From Phymatolithon calcareum (lineage: Eukaryota; Rhodophyta; Florideophyceae; Hapalidiales), in NCBI GenBank assembly GCA_977006965.1, contig OZ345354.1, positions 3,038,001 through 3,102,000 of the forward strand: 64,000 nucleotides of DNA, in the 5' to 3' direction. The translations under genes were made by a program, and so were the position numbers. The notes below the pieces were generated by a model, which was not told where the DNA came from, did no database searches, and worked only from the letters and a program-made list of their open reading frames with translations. Positions 29,554 through 41,310 of this stretch are shown here, one piece after another; the first letter of the stretch is position 1, and each line of letters starts with the position of its first letter.

Positions 29554-31377
29554 CAGCGAACACCGGCTGGTCCGGCCCTAGCTGACGGGCCTCTCCGCAG
29601 TAAGATTGCGAGTGGGCTGGATCGTCTTGGGGCCAGATCGCCATGGCCTGGCCAGGCCGCGTGCGTTTCCCGAGGAGGGCGCGGTGTGAGTCCCCAAGGG
29701 CCTGCGCCCGCCTGACGAACTCGTCGAAAGACACCCCTCCCCACAGCGCCTTGTTGCTCAGGATGACCGGCCTGATGTCTGCGTGCGTCCCGAGGATAAA
29801 TCGAGTGATCAGCAGGTTCTCCGAGAACACGTTTACGCATTGGCGCGCAGAGTCACGGAGCCGTAGTCCAAATGCTCGCTCATTCTCCTTGTCCCCCTGC
29901 GAAAAGCCGTCAAACTCGGCCACGGCGGCGATAATGACCTCTTCGGTCGCAAACGCCTTGAGAAGGTGTTGGACCGCCTCCGGATACGACGAGAATCCTT
30001 TGAGGCGAGATGTGCCAAGGCCGTTGTAAGAGTCGAATTGTCGCCTGGCCCCTCCGGTCAGGTATTTCGACATCAGGCGGACTGCTGCGCCTTCGGGAAT
30101 ATCATTGTCATCGCACGTGGTCTTGAACGCGGAGAGGAATTGGAGGACCTCGATGGGTCGCTCACCCGAAAAAGTGTGGCTCTCCATAGCATGGCGTGTA
30201 AGCCTCTGGAACTGACCAATCATGGCCGAAACCTTGGCCCCGGAGCGTTGGCTGGTGTTCAAGAGGCGGTATCGCCGATAAGAAAGGGCCTCATTAAAGC
30301 TCTCGTGAGAGCACTTGAGCTCTTTGAGGCCGCGGTACTTGGGGCCTTTGCCCCTCGATAAACGTTTAGTCTCCTCGCCCCTTTCTCGGTGGGCTCGATG
30401 TGTCCTTCTCTTAGCACTACGCGCCCTCCGGCGAGGGTACCGACGGTCTATAGATTCGCCGCGCTTTCCTATGGAGCTGCTTCCGTCCGACCGGGAGCCG
30501 GACCCCGACGAGGAGGAGTCCTCCAACGAGCTTTGAGAGCCGTCACGCGACCCGAGCTCGATTTGGAGCGAAAAGGGGTTGGGCTCATTAATGACCGTTC
30601 TCTGGTCGTCATCGGTGTAACGGCGTCTCGTCCCAGACGGCGGTTCCGCCTTGTAGAGGCGACGTGTTTCGACTTGATCTTTGAACGCAGCCAGTTCGGC
30701 CTGTACGGCGACGACCCGCCCGTCAACAGACGCGACTGCGTCATGAGTGGCGAAATGCGTCGTTCGCTCAGCGAGGCGTCCTTCCAGCTCCAAGGTCATG
30801 GATTGCATGATATTTTCTTGGATAACTGCGGAGCGGCCTTGGATTGCCTCGGGCAGCTTGGCGTCGATCGCCGCATTGACCGTCTCTTCGATCGTCGACG
30901 GAAGCTCCCTCATTTGGGAAGAAAGTTGCGCGATCGCGGCCACCAGGTCTTCGGGGTTCCCGGGAGCGACCATCTTGGACTCGGCCTTCCCGATCCTTCC
31001 CCGAGCTTCATCCAGCTCCGATCGGGGGACTTCGGTGTCCGACTGATCACGATTTGAATTTCGGGGGACGGTGGCGCTTTCTTGGGCGGTGGCGCCTTCA
31101 TCGACCCGAGATGCCCTCAGGCCTGGACGGTCGGCCGGCGCACTGGCGGATGTCTCCACCGGCTCCGATCGCGGCCAACGAGCGTAGGGTCAAAGTTGCC
31201 GCGGGCCGTCCACATGGACGAATCGTCTTCGTCGTCAAGGGCGCCACGCGGCACCGAAGCTGGCCGAACAGGGGCCGAAGTGGGTGTAGCGGCTGATCGG
31301 CCGTACCGAGCCTCGATCTCTTTAGCCCGCAGCTGAGAAGCTCGGGTGGAGCGAGTTCGGGGACCCTCGTCGGTCAT
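29309..31377 (-). pseudogene. gypsy Gag, main part (frame-broken)
   Basis: The likely start is the ATG at 31377 (MTDEGPRTRSTRASQLRAKE). The frame shifts near 31150 into a 616-codon stretch that has no ATG of its own. It has helical N-terminal segments, an Arg/Ser-rich basic centre (SIDRRYPRRRARSAKRR) and a capsid-like region (GERPIEVLQFLSAFKTTCDD, then TGGARRQFDSY). At the C run near 29440 the coding passes to the frame with the zinc knuckle. Both shifts may be mutations. Confidence 0.65.
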
Positions 31378-31950
31378 GTTGGCTAGCAAGATTGTGGAGA
31401 TCTGCGTTCCTTGTTTTCCCCCAGTGCTTGGGGTCTTGGTAAGGCAGATCTGCCGAAGGATCGCGAGCAGTTGCGAACCGTTCTAGGTCGGGAGACCACT
31501 TGTGGTAGCGTAGATCGGCGGATCGACGCCTCTAAGTAGTCCGGGAACGGTTGGCCGTAGAGGCCGTGCAAGGCTCCAGCGATTGGTCTCTCCCGATGGA
31601 GGATAGTGGCAGAGCAAACAACAAAACACGCACACGGACTTGGGGTCCAATCGCAAGAGGACACAAACGTCCGTGCGCAGACACAGGGGCGAGGTTCCTA
31701 GGACCGAGGCTCGACCGACGGCGTAGAGTCGAGATCGTACGCGGGGCCTTCCCTGAGGCGAAAGGTCCGCGAAGGTTGGAACTGAAGACGGTCGATTTGG
31801 ACCAAACACGGGTTGCCCCTTTTACTGAGGGCCGGCGGCCGAAAGCCCGCCATATATTACCAAATCGGTCTTATCATACTAGAAATAAACCTAAACGGAG
31901 GGGACGACGGAGTCGAGGGCACAGCGTGTAAGCCCATGTGGGCTGTAATG
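31378..31950 (-). other. gypsy 5' leader / presumed 5' LTR
   Basis: The minus strand upstream of gag has no coding frame but a TATATGG box near 31855 and T/C-rich stretches. I could not delimit LTR ends or a primer-binding site with confidence, and similarity to the 3' LTR-like repeat is not obvious. Confidence 0.35.
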
Positions 31951-32029
31951 GTGGGGAAAAGCAAGGCCTCAGGGCCACCCATCCATACTACTACAATATG
32001 GGATACATTGGCGGATAATTGCGAAGAGT

Positions 32030-32566
32030 TCATTCGAAAATTGCATTCACTGCTTTGTATCCAGAACGGGAAACAAGATACCTCGTCCACTGTCAACAAC
32101 GCACCATGCAACTGAACCGAATCAGATACTTCACTTCGACTTCCTGTTCACGGGGAAAGGGACGAACAACAAGAAGTACTTACTTGTGCTTCGTGATGAT
32201 CTCTCTTCATATTTATGGTTGTGTCCGGCGATAAAGGCAGATGTAGAAGAAGTATCAAATGAAATTGCACGGTGGATAAGGACATTTACGGCAATGAAAT
32301 ACTGGGTAAGCTATCAGGGTTCACACTTTAAGAATGAAGTGATGAAATGCTTGGCCAAGACTCATAACATTAAGCACTCGTTTACTGTTGCATATTCTCC
32401 ATGGGTTAATGGAACTGTGGAGAATTGCATGAGGCACACAATGGCGGCTTGTAAAGCACTGCAGTCAGAAATGAAGCTTGGACCCCATGATTGGCCTGCA
32501 GTTGCGGGTATGGTAATGACAACTTTGAACTGGTACGAAGAGCACAAGATAAGGAACATAAGATGA
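32030..32566 (+). pseudogene. Ty3 integrase core, mutated
   Basis: The plus-strand frame includes the end of the HHCC finger (NCIHCFVSRTG), ILHFDFLFTGKGTNNKKYLL with the first catalytic Asp, KYWVSYQGSHFKNEV where the second catalytic Asp (normally VSDQGSHF) is Tyr, and YSPWVNGTVENCMRH with the Glu. The Asp-to-Tyr change should abolish strand transfer. The frame is otherwise open to about 32564. Confidence 0.75.
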
Positions 32567-32688
32567 CGTTTCGCTGGACAGGTCCTAAAAGGATCACCGA
32601 TCTATTGAGCGAACTGGTTTATGAAGTTACGGATCTGATGAAAGATAACAAAGAAACTGTGCACGCTGGAAGCTTACATACGTAAAAG

Positions 32689-32934
32689 GTGGATATGGAC
32701 GGCAAACAAGTGTCGAAAAAGCTGCTTGAACATGCTGAACACTCGGAAGCGAAATTTGAAATGATTGAAAGTCTGAAGGATATTGGTGAAGCAAGCGATG
32801 GGTTTTTTGTACAAGTGCAGTGGATGGGACTTGGAATTCCATCAAAGACCTATATGAAGATGTTCCAGAGCAACTGGCCGAATTCTTACAGAAGACCAAG
32901 AAAAATAAACAGGCAACTAAAGCGAATACCATGA
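32689..32934 (+). pseudogene. chromodomain-like C terminus of the Ty3 Pol
   Basis: FEMIESLKDIGEASDGFFVQ then VQWMGLGIP fits the chromodomain pattern of a beta strand followed by V-W-G. The usual TWEP segment is broken by a frame change, after which YEDVPEQLAEFLQKT continues in another frame. Chromodomains target integration to modified chromatin in chromoviruses. Confidence 0.55.
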
Positions 32935-32985
32935 TCACGAACTTTTGATACGCTCACCAAGCAAGTCGGCAAGTGTATGGGGCGC

Positions 32986-33251
32986 TGTAAACATTTCATG
33001 GCATAGCTTGGCAGAGCTGATCTTATGGGAAGCCACGAAACCCAAGGAGATAACTCGAGGGATGCGAGAACATCCTGAGAGCTGGTAGTTAGAATTTTAG
33101 CGATTGCGAATTTAGCCAATAGCTGGAGGCTTGAAAGCTGGAGGGCTAACTTTTCCTATTTAAGCGGTTCTCTTCTCACCTCACCGGAGAAGAGGGCATC
33201 GATCATGCAGTAAAACAACCTTTTCTTTACATCCAACCTCGAGGCGTTACA
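32986..33251 (+). repeat. 266-bp LTR (3' LTR of the second Ty3 element)
   Basis: It begins TGTAAACATTTC just after a G-rich GTATGGGGCG tract and ends GAGGCGTTACA, giving a 5-bp inverted terminal repeat TGTAA/TTACA. A TATTTAAGCGG promoter-like box lies near 33158. No matching 5' LTR is in the window. Confidence 0.6.
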
Positions 33252-33485
33252 GATTGTGGCTTTCTGCCTCTAGAGCTCAAAGCCCCGACTTCGCTTTAGG
33301 AAAAGGTTTCGAAAGATTTTTGCAGCAAATTAGTACTGCAGATGACCCTCGACGAAAAGGCTTCGGCCCTTCGTGTACTGTTCCTGCTTGTTTGGCTAGT
33401 GATGATGTTGCGACTAGGGAATAACATTTAAGAGTAAACTTTGCCAGAGCTCTGGGTGGAGCTCGTGCCATGAGATGTCACTAGA

Positions 33486-33715
33486 CTCTAGTTTTAGTGA
33501 CTAGAGTGCGCAAAAGCGCGGCTTCGCGAATCAGCAGGCACAATGATGCCTCGATATTACAAAACATCGCGAGTACGGCGCGCCACTACGCATGAGCGCC
33601 TTGAGCCTCTAGTTCTAGTGACTAGAGTGCGCAAATGCGTGGCTTCACAAGTCAGCAGGCACACTGATTCCTAGATATTACAAAAAATCGCGAGTACGGT
33701 GCGCCACTACGCATG
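33486..33715. repeat. tandem duplication, 121-bp unit, about 1.9 copies
   Basis: Units at 33486-33606 and 33607-33715 share blocks such as GTGACTAGAGTGCGCAAA, TCAGCAGGCACA, ATCGCGAGTACGG and CGCCACTACGCATG. Each unit opens with CTCTAGTT/CTAGAG symmetry. Confidence 0.85.
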
Positions 33716-34096
33716 GAAACTTACGAAATTTGAAATTTAGAAAATAACAATGCAATCTGATTGCAATTATTTTTTCTGGCACTTAAATGGGTGCCATGCT
33801 TGATACTGAGTTGGGCCGAACTAGAGGAAAGTCGACACCGCTCTAACTTATCTACTTTATCGTCGAGTTTGTTACTTGACGTTTTGTCTAACTTTTGATG
33901 TTCGAGTTTTCTTCAACTTGTTTTTTCACTGGGGGAGCAGAAAGTCCTTTCATAACGAAAATAATGAACAAGGAGGTGCCCTAAATGACTGGAAACACTT
34001 CCAGTAGAACTGGGTATGCGAGAATTCCAAAAAAGAATACTGCCAGACAACCAATTAAGGCCTTAAGGAGGGGGGGAAATTGTATGTTTTTATTTT

Positions 34097-35147
34097 GAGG
34101 AAATTCACTACATGGCCACCAAAAATTGGCAAAATTCAATACATGGCCATCTCTAGCCAAATCTACTGCTCATCCGTTATGAATACGACGGCGTTCTGTA
34201 AGCACGTTGTCGTGTTCATCTGCAACGCTCAACAGAAAACACTCCCGCACTAACACTCCGAAATCATGGAAAAGAAGAAGCTCGTGCTACAGGTGGGCGA
34301 CTTCGCTGGATCAAGCTTTGACGACGTTGTCAACGTCGTGATCTCCTACAACACGAAAAGCACAAGGAAAAAGTCGTCCGAGCGGAGAAGCTGTTTGTGG
34401 AGCCCGAGGTCATCGAAAATGGCGCGCTTAGCTGTGTTGTTCGCAGCGAAGAGACACCATTCTATGTGACAGTTAGTAGCGATTACCGCGCTACATGCTT
34501 TTGCCGTCTCTTTGAAGAGCCCTGAGGACATGTAGTTACGTCGTCGCTGGACTTTTGTACGCTTCCAGCCACTTGGTGCAGCATCGAGTGTCGTTCGACC
34601 TGTGGAACAAGCACTGGTTCGCGGACCTATGGATGTTCAGAACGTGGGCCGAACAGCATGCGGGCAGCATCACGCATGTTGCAGTCACTGGAGAACAGCT
34701 CGTACAGGATGATTTCGTGCCGTTTGACGTTGTAGCAAAGCCGTGCCGAAAGCGCAAGAAACCCTACTTGCCGTTCGAAATGAGGGCCCGTCACTGCTCC
34801 TCGTGCGGAAACACTGGTCACTTTCGCAGATATGCGGGAGACCCAACATCCACAACGTCGTCGAGGCGAAACGAAAACACATCGGCAAAGCGGCTCAGTC
34901 CTTGATTGTCGACCTTACCGCCTGCGATGACGGAGATGCTACTTACGACGGGGATCTAAAGTGTAGAGAGTAGCACGCGCAATAAATTTTACTGTCCCAT
35001 AGATTGGTTTGACAAACGGATAAGTAGTAGTTTTTGCTAGAGTGAGCTATGATAGTACTCTTGGCTAGGGGTGAGTAGTAAGTTTGGCTAGAGATGGCCA
35101 TGTAGTGAATTTTGCCAATTTTTGGTGGCCATGTAGTGAATTTCCTC
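34097..35147 (+). mobile_element. Mutator-like element (MULE), internally deleted, 1051 bp
   Basis: Terminal inverted repeats of about 64 bp (34097-34160 and 35083-35147), starting GAGGAAATTCACTACATGG, are nearly identical. A 10-bp duplication TTTTTATTTT (34087-34096, 35148-35157) flanks them. Long TIRs with a 9-10 bp TSD are typical of MULEs. The interior retains the two ends of a MULE transposase gene without its catalytic DDE core. Confidence 0.85.
34266..34907 (+). pseudogene. MULE transposase remnant: SWIM and zinc-knuckle regions
   Basis: It starts MEKKKLVLQVGDFAGSSFDD at an ATG, then shifts frame. A following frame reads FYVTVSSDYRATCFCRLFEE then P, stop, GH: the SWIM pattern CxC...CxH with the third Cys codon (TGC) changed to TGA at 34523-34525. 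Downstream, in a further frame, HCSSCGNTGHFRRYAGDP is a zinc knuckle lacking its last Cys. The catalytic core between the N-terminus and SWIM is deleted. Confidence 0.65.
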
Positions 35148-35159
35148 TTTTTATTTTAC

Positions 35160-36316
35160 AAGCCCTCAATGCTGGTATTCACCAACAAAAGAGCAGCTTG
35201 GGTCTCAGTAACTACCCTGCGTAACAATTATGTTCCCAAATCACAATTGCTGCACTCATCTCCATCATCTCCAACTCTAGTATCCATCACTTGCTACGTT
35301 CTTCTTCTTCGCAGTAAAAAGTGCCGATTAGGGCAAACATCCCCAGACAGAGGTCTTCTCGGCACGCTCGCATAACTTCCGAGTGGCTAATAAAGGGAAG
35401 CCCTCTCGGGGGACAACTTCTGGAGGCTCTTAACATCAGGGGGAGTGCTCTTCAACGAGAGCTCGCTCGCGAGGACAGCTACAGGTAGGCCTTCTTCAAT
35501 GAGTGCTCTCTGGGGAGGACAACTTCGGGACGCTCTTCAACGGGGCCTCGCTCGGGATCTCGCTCGCGGGGGCACCTTGGAGGGTGGCGTCCGTCAACGG
35601 AGGCTCGCTCGGGGGGACAAATTCGGTGCGGACTATCGGGACGGGTTCCGGTTTCCGCGTCGGCGACAACTAGTCGTGCACAGGGTATGATATCGATGGT
35701 TTCATACATTCAGCACGGAGCACGATTTTGGATATTTCGCGTCGGTTCGCAGAGTGTTTCAGGGTCAGCGCTCTTGACTTGGGCTTCAGTGGAGCAGCGT
35801 TCTTCATCGCGACAACCGATTTCGGCCGAGAAGCCGCCAAAATGCGCGCATTCGTCAACGCATTCGTCATGGTCACAAATACCGGCGCGGGCTACCCGCC
35901 CGCACCGGAATTCTTCAGTTTCGTGCTCGTGGGCCGTTCGGTCCGGTTCAGGTCGGCCTTGAGGAGAAAGGACCTACCCTAAGCCTTTCAAATTCTGTTT
36001 TGAACTTGTTTTAAGATCAATAGGGGGCGGGAGTTGGTTTACTGTTGTGGAAAAGCGGATCCAATTAGGCGAGGTCACTAGCGTAATACACTCCAATGGC
36101 TGTACTACGCGGGCCTGTGTTAGGAGCAAACGCTTCCAGTCTCGCCCGTACTCTGTTTTTCCTGTACATCGTTGCCTTTCGAAAGGTCCTACATTATTAG
36201 CTGTAGCGCCGGCCCAGAGGACATACAGGGTCAGCCAGTTCTAGCTTTTCGTCACATTCCATGATTACTGAGACCGTGACTACGGGGGACGAGCACGCCC
36301 ACAAATTCATCCTCCT
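35160..36316. other. interval with degenerate tandem repeats, no clear gene
   Basis: Between about 35400 and 35640 a degenerate unit recurs, built on GGGACAACTTC, CTCTTCAACG and GCTCGCTCG. Open frames at 35687-35982 overlap in two phases and show no family motif. Confidence 0.4.
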
Positions 36317-36324
36317 CACCTCAG

Positions 36325-36651
36325 CAAAGCATTGGAAAAAATAATTGCTATTGTAATTATTTAAATTATTGTTCCAATAATTTATTCCTGAGTCTCGCAT
36401 ATTTATTGTATTTATTGAGATCGTCGTGGTTGCGACAATTATTGTATCGGACTCCTCATTTTTTCGATCCGGTTATTCTATCGCGACAGAAAGTAGCAAG
36501 AAGGATCCAATAATTCGGGGAATAACCAGTTATTTATACCTCGCTGAACTTGAATACAATAATTTATTGCTTCTGCGTTCAACAATAAATTATTTATTCT
36601 CGACACTTTTCGAGAAAAGAATAAAAATAAATAAATAATTCCAATGCTTTG
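36325..36651. mobile_element. hAT-type MITE, AT-rich, 327 bp
   Basis: Ends are CAAAGCATTGGAA and TTCCAATGCTTTG, exact reverse complements over 13 bp. The 8-bp duplication CACCTCAG lies at 36317-36324 and 36652-36659. The interior is very AT-rich with many AATAATTTATT-type motifs. There is no coding capacity. Confidence 0.85.
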
Positions 36652-36659
36652 CACCTCAG

Positions 36660-37600
36660 AGTGCCAAGCTTCCATAAACCCTGGGAAAATCTCTCGGCCA
36701 TTTTCAAGACCCCGGTAGATAGCTGCGGAATCCCAGCAGCTCTCAGAAGACGTTTCCACGCCTTACTAGAGTCTTTCCCCGTTCGCGCGTCTTTAAACAA
36801 CGGGAACTGTGACTGATCTTCTGCTAATAGATCATTGGAGAGAATGTATTGTATCGCTTCGCCGCTAGCAGGGAGCGTCGGACTCGTCCAGTATAAATAC
36901 CTTACTTATAACACTCTCACTAGCTTGATACATCTCCGTTGGCTTAATCAGTAATTTTAGTCTGACACCTAGAACTCGGCCATTGACGTCTCGCCCGATG
37001 TACATGGACTGGCGCCCTCGGTGCTTATCTCTCTCCGCACACTAGTCCCATTGTGATTCGCCCTTTCCACTGATGAGATCAACGCTGCGGAGCACTCCCT
37101 GACACTGAGTCAACCAGAGTGCCCAGAAGACCCGATGCTGATCACTACCTTTAGATCGAGCAGTGCCCGCCTGCCCGTAGGTGATGTTGGATTATTGGTC
37201 TCGGGACTTTCGTCTTACTTGGGCTCATTTTCCGTAAGGCGTTGACCATAACCTGTATATATCCGATACTCGTACGCTTCAGAGAGAGCCCGGGACAGTG
37301 GACGGCCAAGATTGCATAATGAGAGCCCGCCGACGATAAGCACTTGTTCCTCTCTTTGCCATTTTTCCGGGGAAAAACACCACGAAAGCGGCGAAGACAC
37401 ATAGGATCTCTACCTGAGCGTTCGGAGTTCCAGCGCTCCTTCGCTGTCACGTGTAGGTAGCACTCCAAAAGCGTGCTTATCCAAATCAAAGGCTAAACAG
37501 AATTTACTCCAAAACTTTAGATGAGACTCACTCGAACGCAGGCTTACCGGATCATAGGCCCCATCCGCCGCGGCCTGGACAAGGTCTTAGAAACGACTCA
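36660..37600. other. interval without a recognised gene
   Basis: Only short ORFs. A minus frame around 36594-36800 (FKDARTGKDSSKAWKRLLRA) is interrupted by the MITE, so the MITE may have landed in an older coding sequence. No family is recognised. Confidence 0.35.
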
Positions 37601-40600
37601 CCATATCTTGGCTTTACCGAGGGTCCGGTGCAAGACTTACTGCAATAAGTCTTTCCGATGACGTTGGCATCCGGAGAGCATGGTGGAAAACTTTCTTCCT
37701 GTTAAACTTTAGAAATTTTATCATGGCGTCGGTCGTTACCGGAAATGACCCGGCTCTCAAGCTATATGATAAATTTGCCCACGCTTCTAAGTGAACGTCT
37801 ATCTCCGGCGCATGGAAACTTGCGGCTTGTATCAAAGAGATAGTCCACTCTTCAAGCTCTGAGAAGTAGTTACCGATGCTGAGAATCTAAAAACGGTCTC
37901 TTTCATCACTGGTCCACACGTCCGAGGTGCACTTACGTTTTTGACTCCAGACATATGGCTGAGTAATTCCCAGTCGCTTCTGAATCTTTATGAAAATTCG
38001 GAGCGCCTGCAACATGGGAGCAGAATCCTCTCTAGTTGATTGAGAATATAGCACTCTCATTGACTGTACTATCACGATACGTCTGCCTTTTGGTAGCAGA
38101 CCTCTCTTATACCACACATGTAAAATCACGGTACAGCTCAGCAACTCAAGCAGCAATACAGATACCCTGCCGTTTTACAACGCATCACGTACCTCAATTG
38201 TCCTGAACCCCCTGAGTTATGCCCCATAGCGAGCACTCCCAATCGCTTGCTGCCCATCTTCGAGGAGATGTGAGCGTCATTCGTCCCCTTGCAGCGGTAG
38301 ATGCAAAAACCGGATTATTGATTAGTTTGGGCAATATTAGATGGTCAACGAGTCACAGTACTTCCATCCATCCCGCAGGAACCAATTTCTAATGACGCAT
38401 TTATCCTTATCCGCGCGCAGAATTATGCGTAGGCCTCTATACGATGAGTTATAATAGAATTTTCTATTTTCAATAAACATTTGTGAAAAACTGATGCACT
38501 CCTACCAGACTTTCGATGTCGGTTCGTGGAATAGGCTTTCGAGTCCAAGTTGAAAATTCACGGATACTTGTGCGGTATCTTTACACTACTTCGTCCGTCG
38601 GCTGATATACGATGTTCTTCACGTCCACAACCTCGAAGGTGGCTCTGATTGAGCTGAATGTAGAACTGAATGATCTAGAAGCTTCGGGCATCTCGCTAAT
38701 GTTTATATTGTAACGCTCCCTCATAATTCGTGTTATCCCTTTTTGAGAGGTTCCGCGACGTCTCTATCGATGTCGAAGACTGCGATGTCATCGTGAAAGG
38801 TGATGATGATGACGGTGCTGCTTTGCACGCGGTCTTTTCGGCAGCGCTACTCTCGCAGCAGTATCTATTGCCATAGGGCAGCATATTTTCCAGACGGAGC
38901 CTAGCTGGCCCACTTTTCCGACTGCAGAGCTTGTCCCAGCATATCTGCAATAAGGAAGGTGCCTCTTTGTAGACAGTTAGCGGAAGATGATCTTCCCATT
39001 CGCGTTAGTCTGTCTTGCCGATATCCCCCGTCGAAAAAGACAGCATTTTACACAACTCCGGGTCAGCTATGGAAAGTTGTCTGAACAATTGTTTAAGGTC
39101 GTATATCTTTCCCATGAGCAACAGTCCTGCCGCTCTTCCATCAGAGAGTATCTCTACCTCTTCGTTATTCCCGTCAGTTGATGGCCATTCAAAATCTAGT
39201 GTCGTTGGGAGACAGGTAGTGACGTTCGCGCATATCAGTCGCTTTCCTTGTCGCTGATTTGCACAAGTCCTCGGAATCAGTCGGGCTTTGGCCAGCTTGC
39301 ATTCCACACCGGTCGGTACTCTCAGTGTTGCGTTTTTTCCACGAAGCTTCCCGGAAGAACATGTAAAGGTATAATTGGTGGATATGGGTGAGCTTCTCCA
39401 ATCAATCTTTTGGATATTTTGTTTTGAACCGTCTCTCTAAAGATTTTTGCCTGCCCTAGGGACTCCTACTGATGTAGATAAAATGGTATGACTTGTGGAG
39501 TCTCTTCAGAATAGTCGTAACAGCCCAATTTGAGAAAGGCGAGAAATTCATGGTCTTTCCATTCAATTGCTTAACCGTCTTGTCCCAATCGACTTCCGTC
39601 AAAATCCCACCAACTTGGGTCGATCTCTTCTCGTATTCGAGGTATACGTGAGCTTATTATTTTCAGGATATGACCTGCCTGCAGTTCTTTGGTCACCACC
39701 GGATGGTAGCCCATTGGCCCAATCAGCACTTCTGAATCTCTTCAAGTTGTTTCGATCGAGGCCTCTGCGAAGCACCTGTCGCCTTTAGAAGTTCTCTCTC
39801 ATCCGTTTCAACTTACTTCTCCGCGGCTCTCTTCTACTTCCTTGACGAGATGTTTCGAGTGAGCTGCGGGGAAATCGGGCTGCACGTCTGTAGGTCCTGT
39901 TTTCCGTACGAAAACTTGAGGTTGTTAGGTAGAAAACCTTTTCCGCTCTCGAGGTACACAATGTATATCCCTTTGGCTCTTTGCGTTTTCGTTCGGTACT
40001 GTAGAACCCTCGCGACGAAGTCTTCATTTAATACAGAAATCTTCTACCTCCTCTTAGAAGGTTCGTCCAGTTTGCACTAATGCCGCCATACGTCCAAGAC
40101 TTTCGCTATGTTTTGTCGTCATCGTTTCGGCTCGCGGGGTGCCATTGTCTGCAGTTACTAGTTGCTGTGGTGGTCACTCTGAAAATAAGACAGACATTGC
40201 AAGGTAAACGGCAATGGATGTATCCCATTTGCACACTGATCTTGCTTTGGGCTGTCTCTTCTCGCAAATGATCATAGATTTGGAGTTTAGTTGTTGCGCA
40301 AGGTTGAAGGGCTCAGGCGTACCTCAGGATCTGTTTCCGTTGATAGTACCCCTGCACCTCGGGGCTCACAATTTTCCATTATTTGTCAATTGGTCTGGGT
40401 TGCGTCTTCTCAGAGCACTTCCACTTTGATTTAATTCTCGCTTCCGTCACGATCCGTCTATTCCTTTACGGCCAAACCAATTGAATCTAGCACCTGAAAG
40501 CGTTCCTGCATATATGCATCTTATGCCCAGGCTTTTTACATTTAATGCATGGTGTCTTGGTTCCCCAGTGGAACTTGGTCCGAAGAGAATATTGCCGCAA

Positions 40601-41310
40601 TCTTTGCAAAGAAAGAGATATAAGTGTCCCGGAGGCGCTTTGCGCTTCATGTTCGTTATTTTCTTCCAGTTGAGGTCAAAGACGTCGCATGTTAATAGCC
40701 GTTTCACTGCCGCCGTCTCTCCGGTTTAGACACTTCTCCTCGCACTCGAAAAGCAAGCTTTCCTGGCCGCAAGTACCGTGCGCTCAAAACTTTGTAAGAT
40801 CACGATCCCCACTCTTTTACGCATGGGACAGCACGGGCAGTCGTTCCTGGGGAATGCGTTCGCACCGTCTTCATGTGCCACAACATCTAGGGCTTGAAGG
40901 CGGAAAAATGAGAAGTACCTGGCGTTCTAGCGTTGTAATAATGTTCTCCAGTTCAATTTTCTTCTGGTGGATAGGACGGACGAAGGAAATAGTCGCTGAA
41001 CCGCACGCGAAACTTCTTGGACAATGTTCTCCAGGTCCTCGACTTTACGTAGAGGCACTCATGCATGGCTTCTCCCTGCACGTGACAGCGTGTCTCTCAT
41101 ATTGTGAGATACTCGGACTTTTAACGAAATTCCACATGTCTGAAGCACTCGAAAACAAAATTGTTTTTGTTCCCCAAGCTTATCACTAATAGTTACGCCT
41201 TCGCAACCACGGGCACCATCCTCATTGAGTTTTCCCGGTATAGTTCTTCCTGTACTGAGCTGATAAGCTCTTTCCCAACTTGAGTGAACGGCAACGGGGA
41301 TAAGCATTAT
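37600..41310 (-). mobile_element. old degenerate retroelement with zinc knuckle and RT motifs
   Basis: On the minus strand, in order: a CCHC zinc knuckle CIKCKKPGHKMHIC (40508-40549); an RT motif-A-like YDLKQLFRQLSIADPELCKM (about 39040-39110); and, about 100 codons on, TFHDDIAVFDID (about 38760-38800), which fits an FxDD catalytic motif. A frame at 37614-37835 (RAGSFPVTTDAMIKFL) might be from a tyrosine recombinase, but this is speculative. The RT motif style recalls DIRS-like or other unclassified retroelements. Frames are broken everywhere and the limits are approximate. Confidence 0.45.

Larger units (their letters stand above)
26264..31950 (-). mobile_element. Ty3/gypsy retrotransposon, GC-rich, internally deleted
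   Basis: On the minus strand the order is 5' leader, gag (31377 to 28942), pol with protease and RT (28942 to 27215), then an LTR-like repeat. RNase H and integrase are missing: the frame stops just after the RT and joins the LTR directly. The body is much more GC-rich than its surroundings. The 5' LTR boundary is unclear; a TATATGG box at about 31855 on the minus strand could be its promoter. Confidence 0.75.
31960..33251 (+). mobile_element. 3' part of a second Ty3/gypsy element (chromovirus-like)
   Basis: Integrase, chromodomain-like region and a 3' LTR follow in order on the plus strand. Sequence 5' of integrase is missing. Codon and GC content differ from the GC-rich gypsy element beside it, so they are separate families. 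Confidence 0.7.

Noticed and set aside
27380-31931. Many long plus-strand ORFs across 27.4-31.9 kb
   Set aside because: They are antisense shadows of the GC-rich gypsy gag and pol genes on the minus strand.
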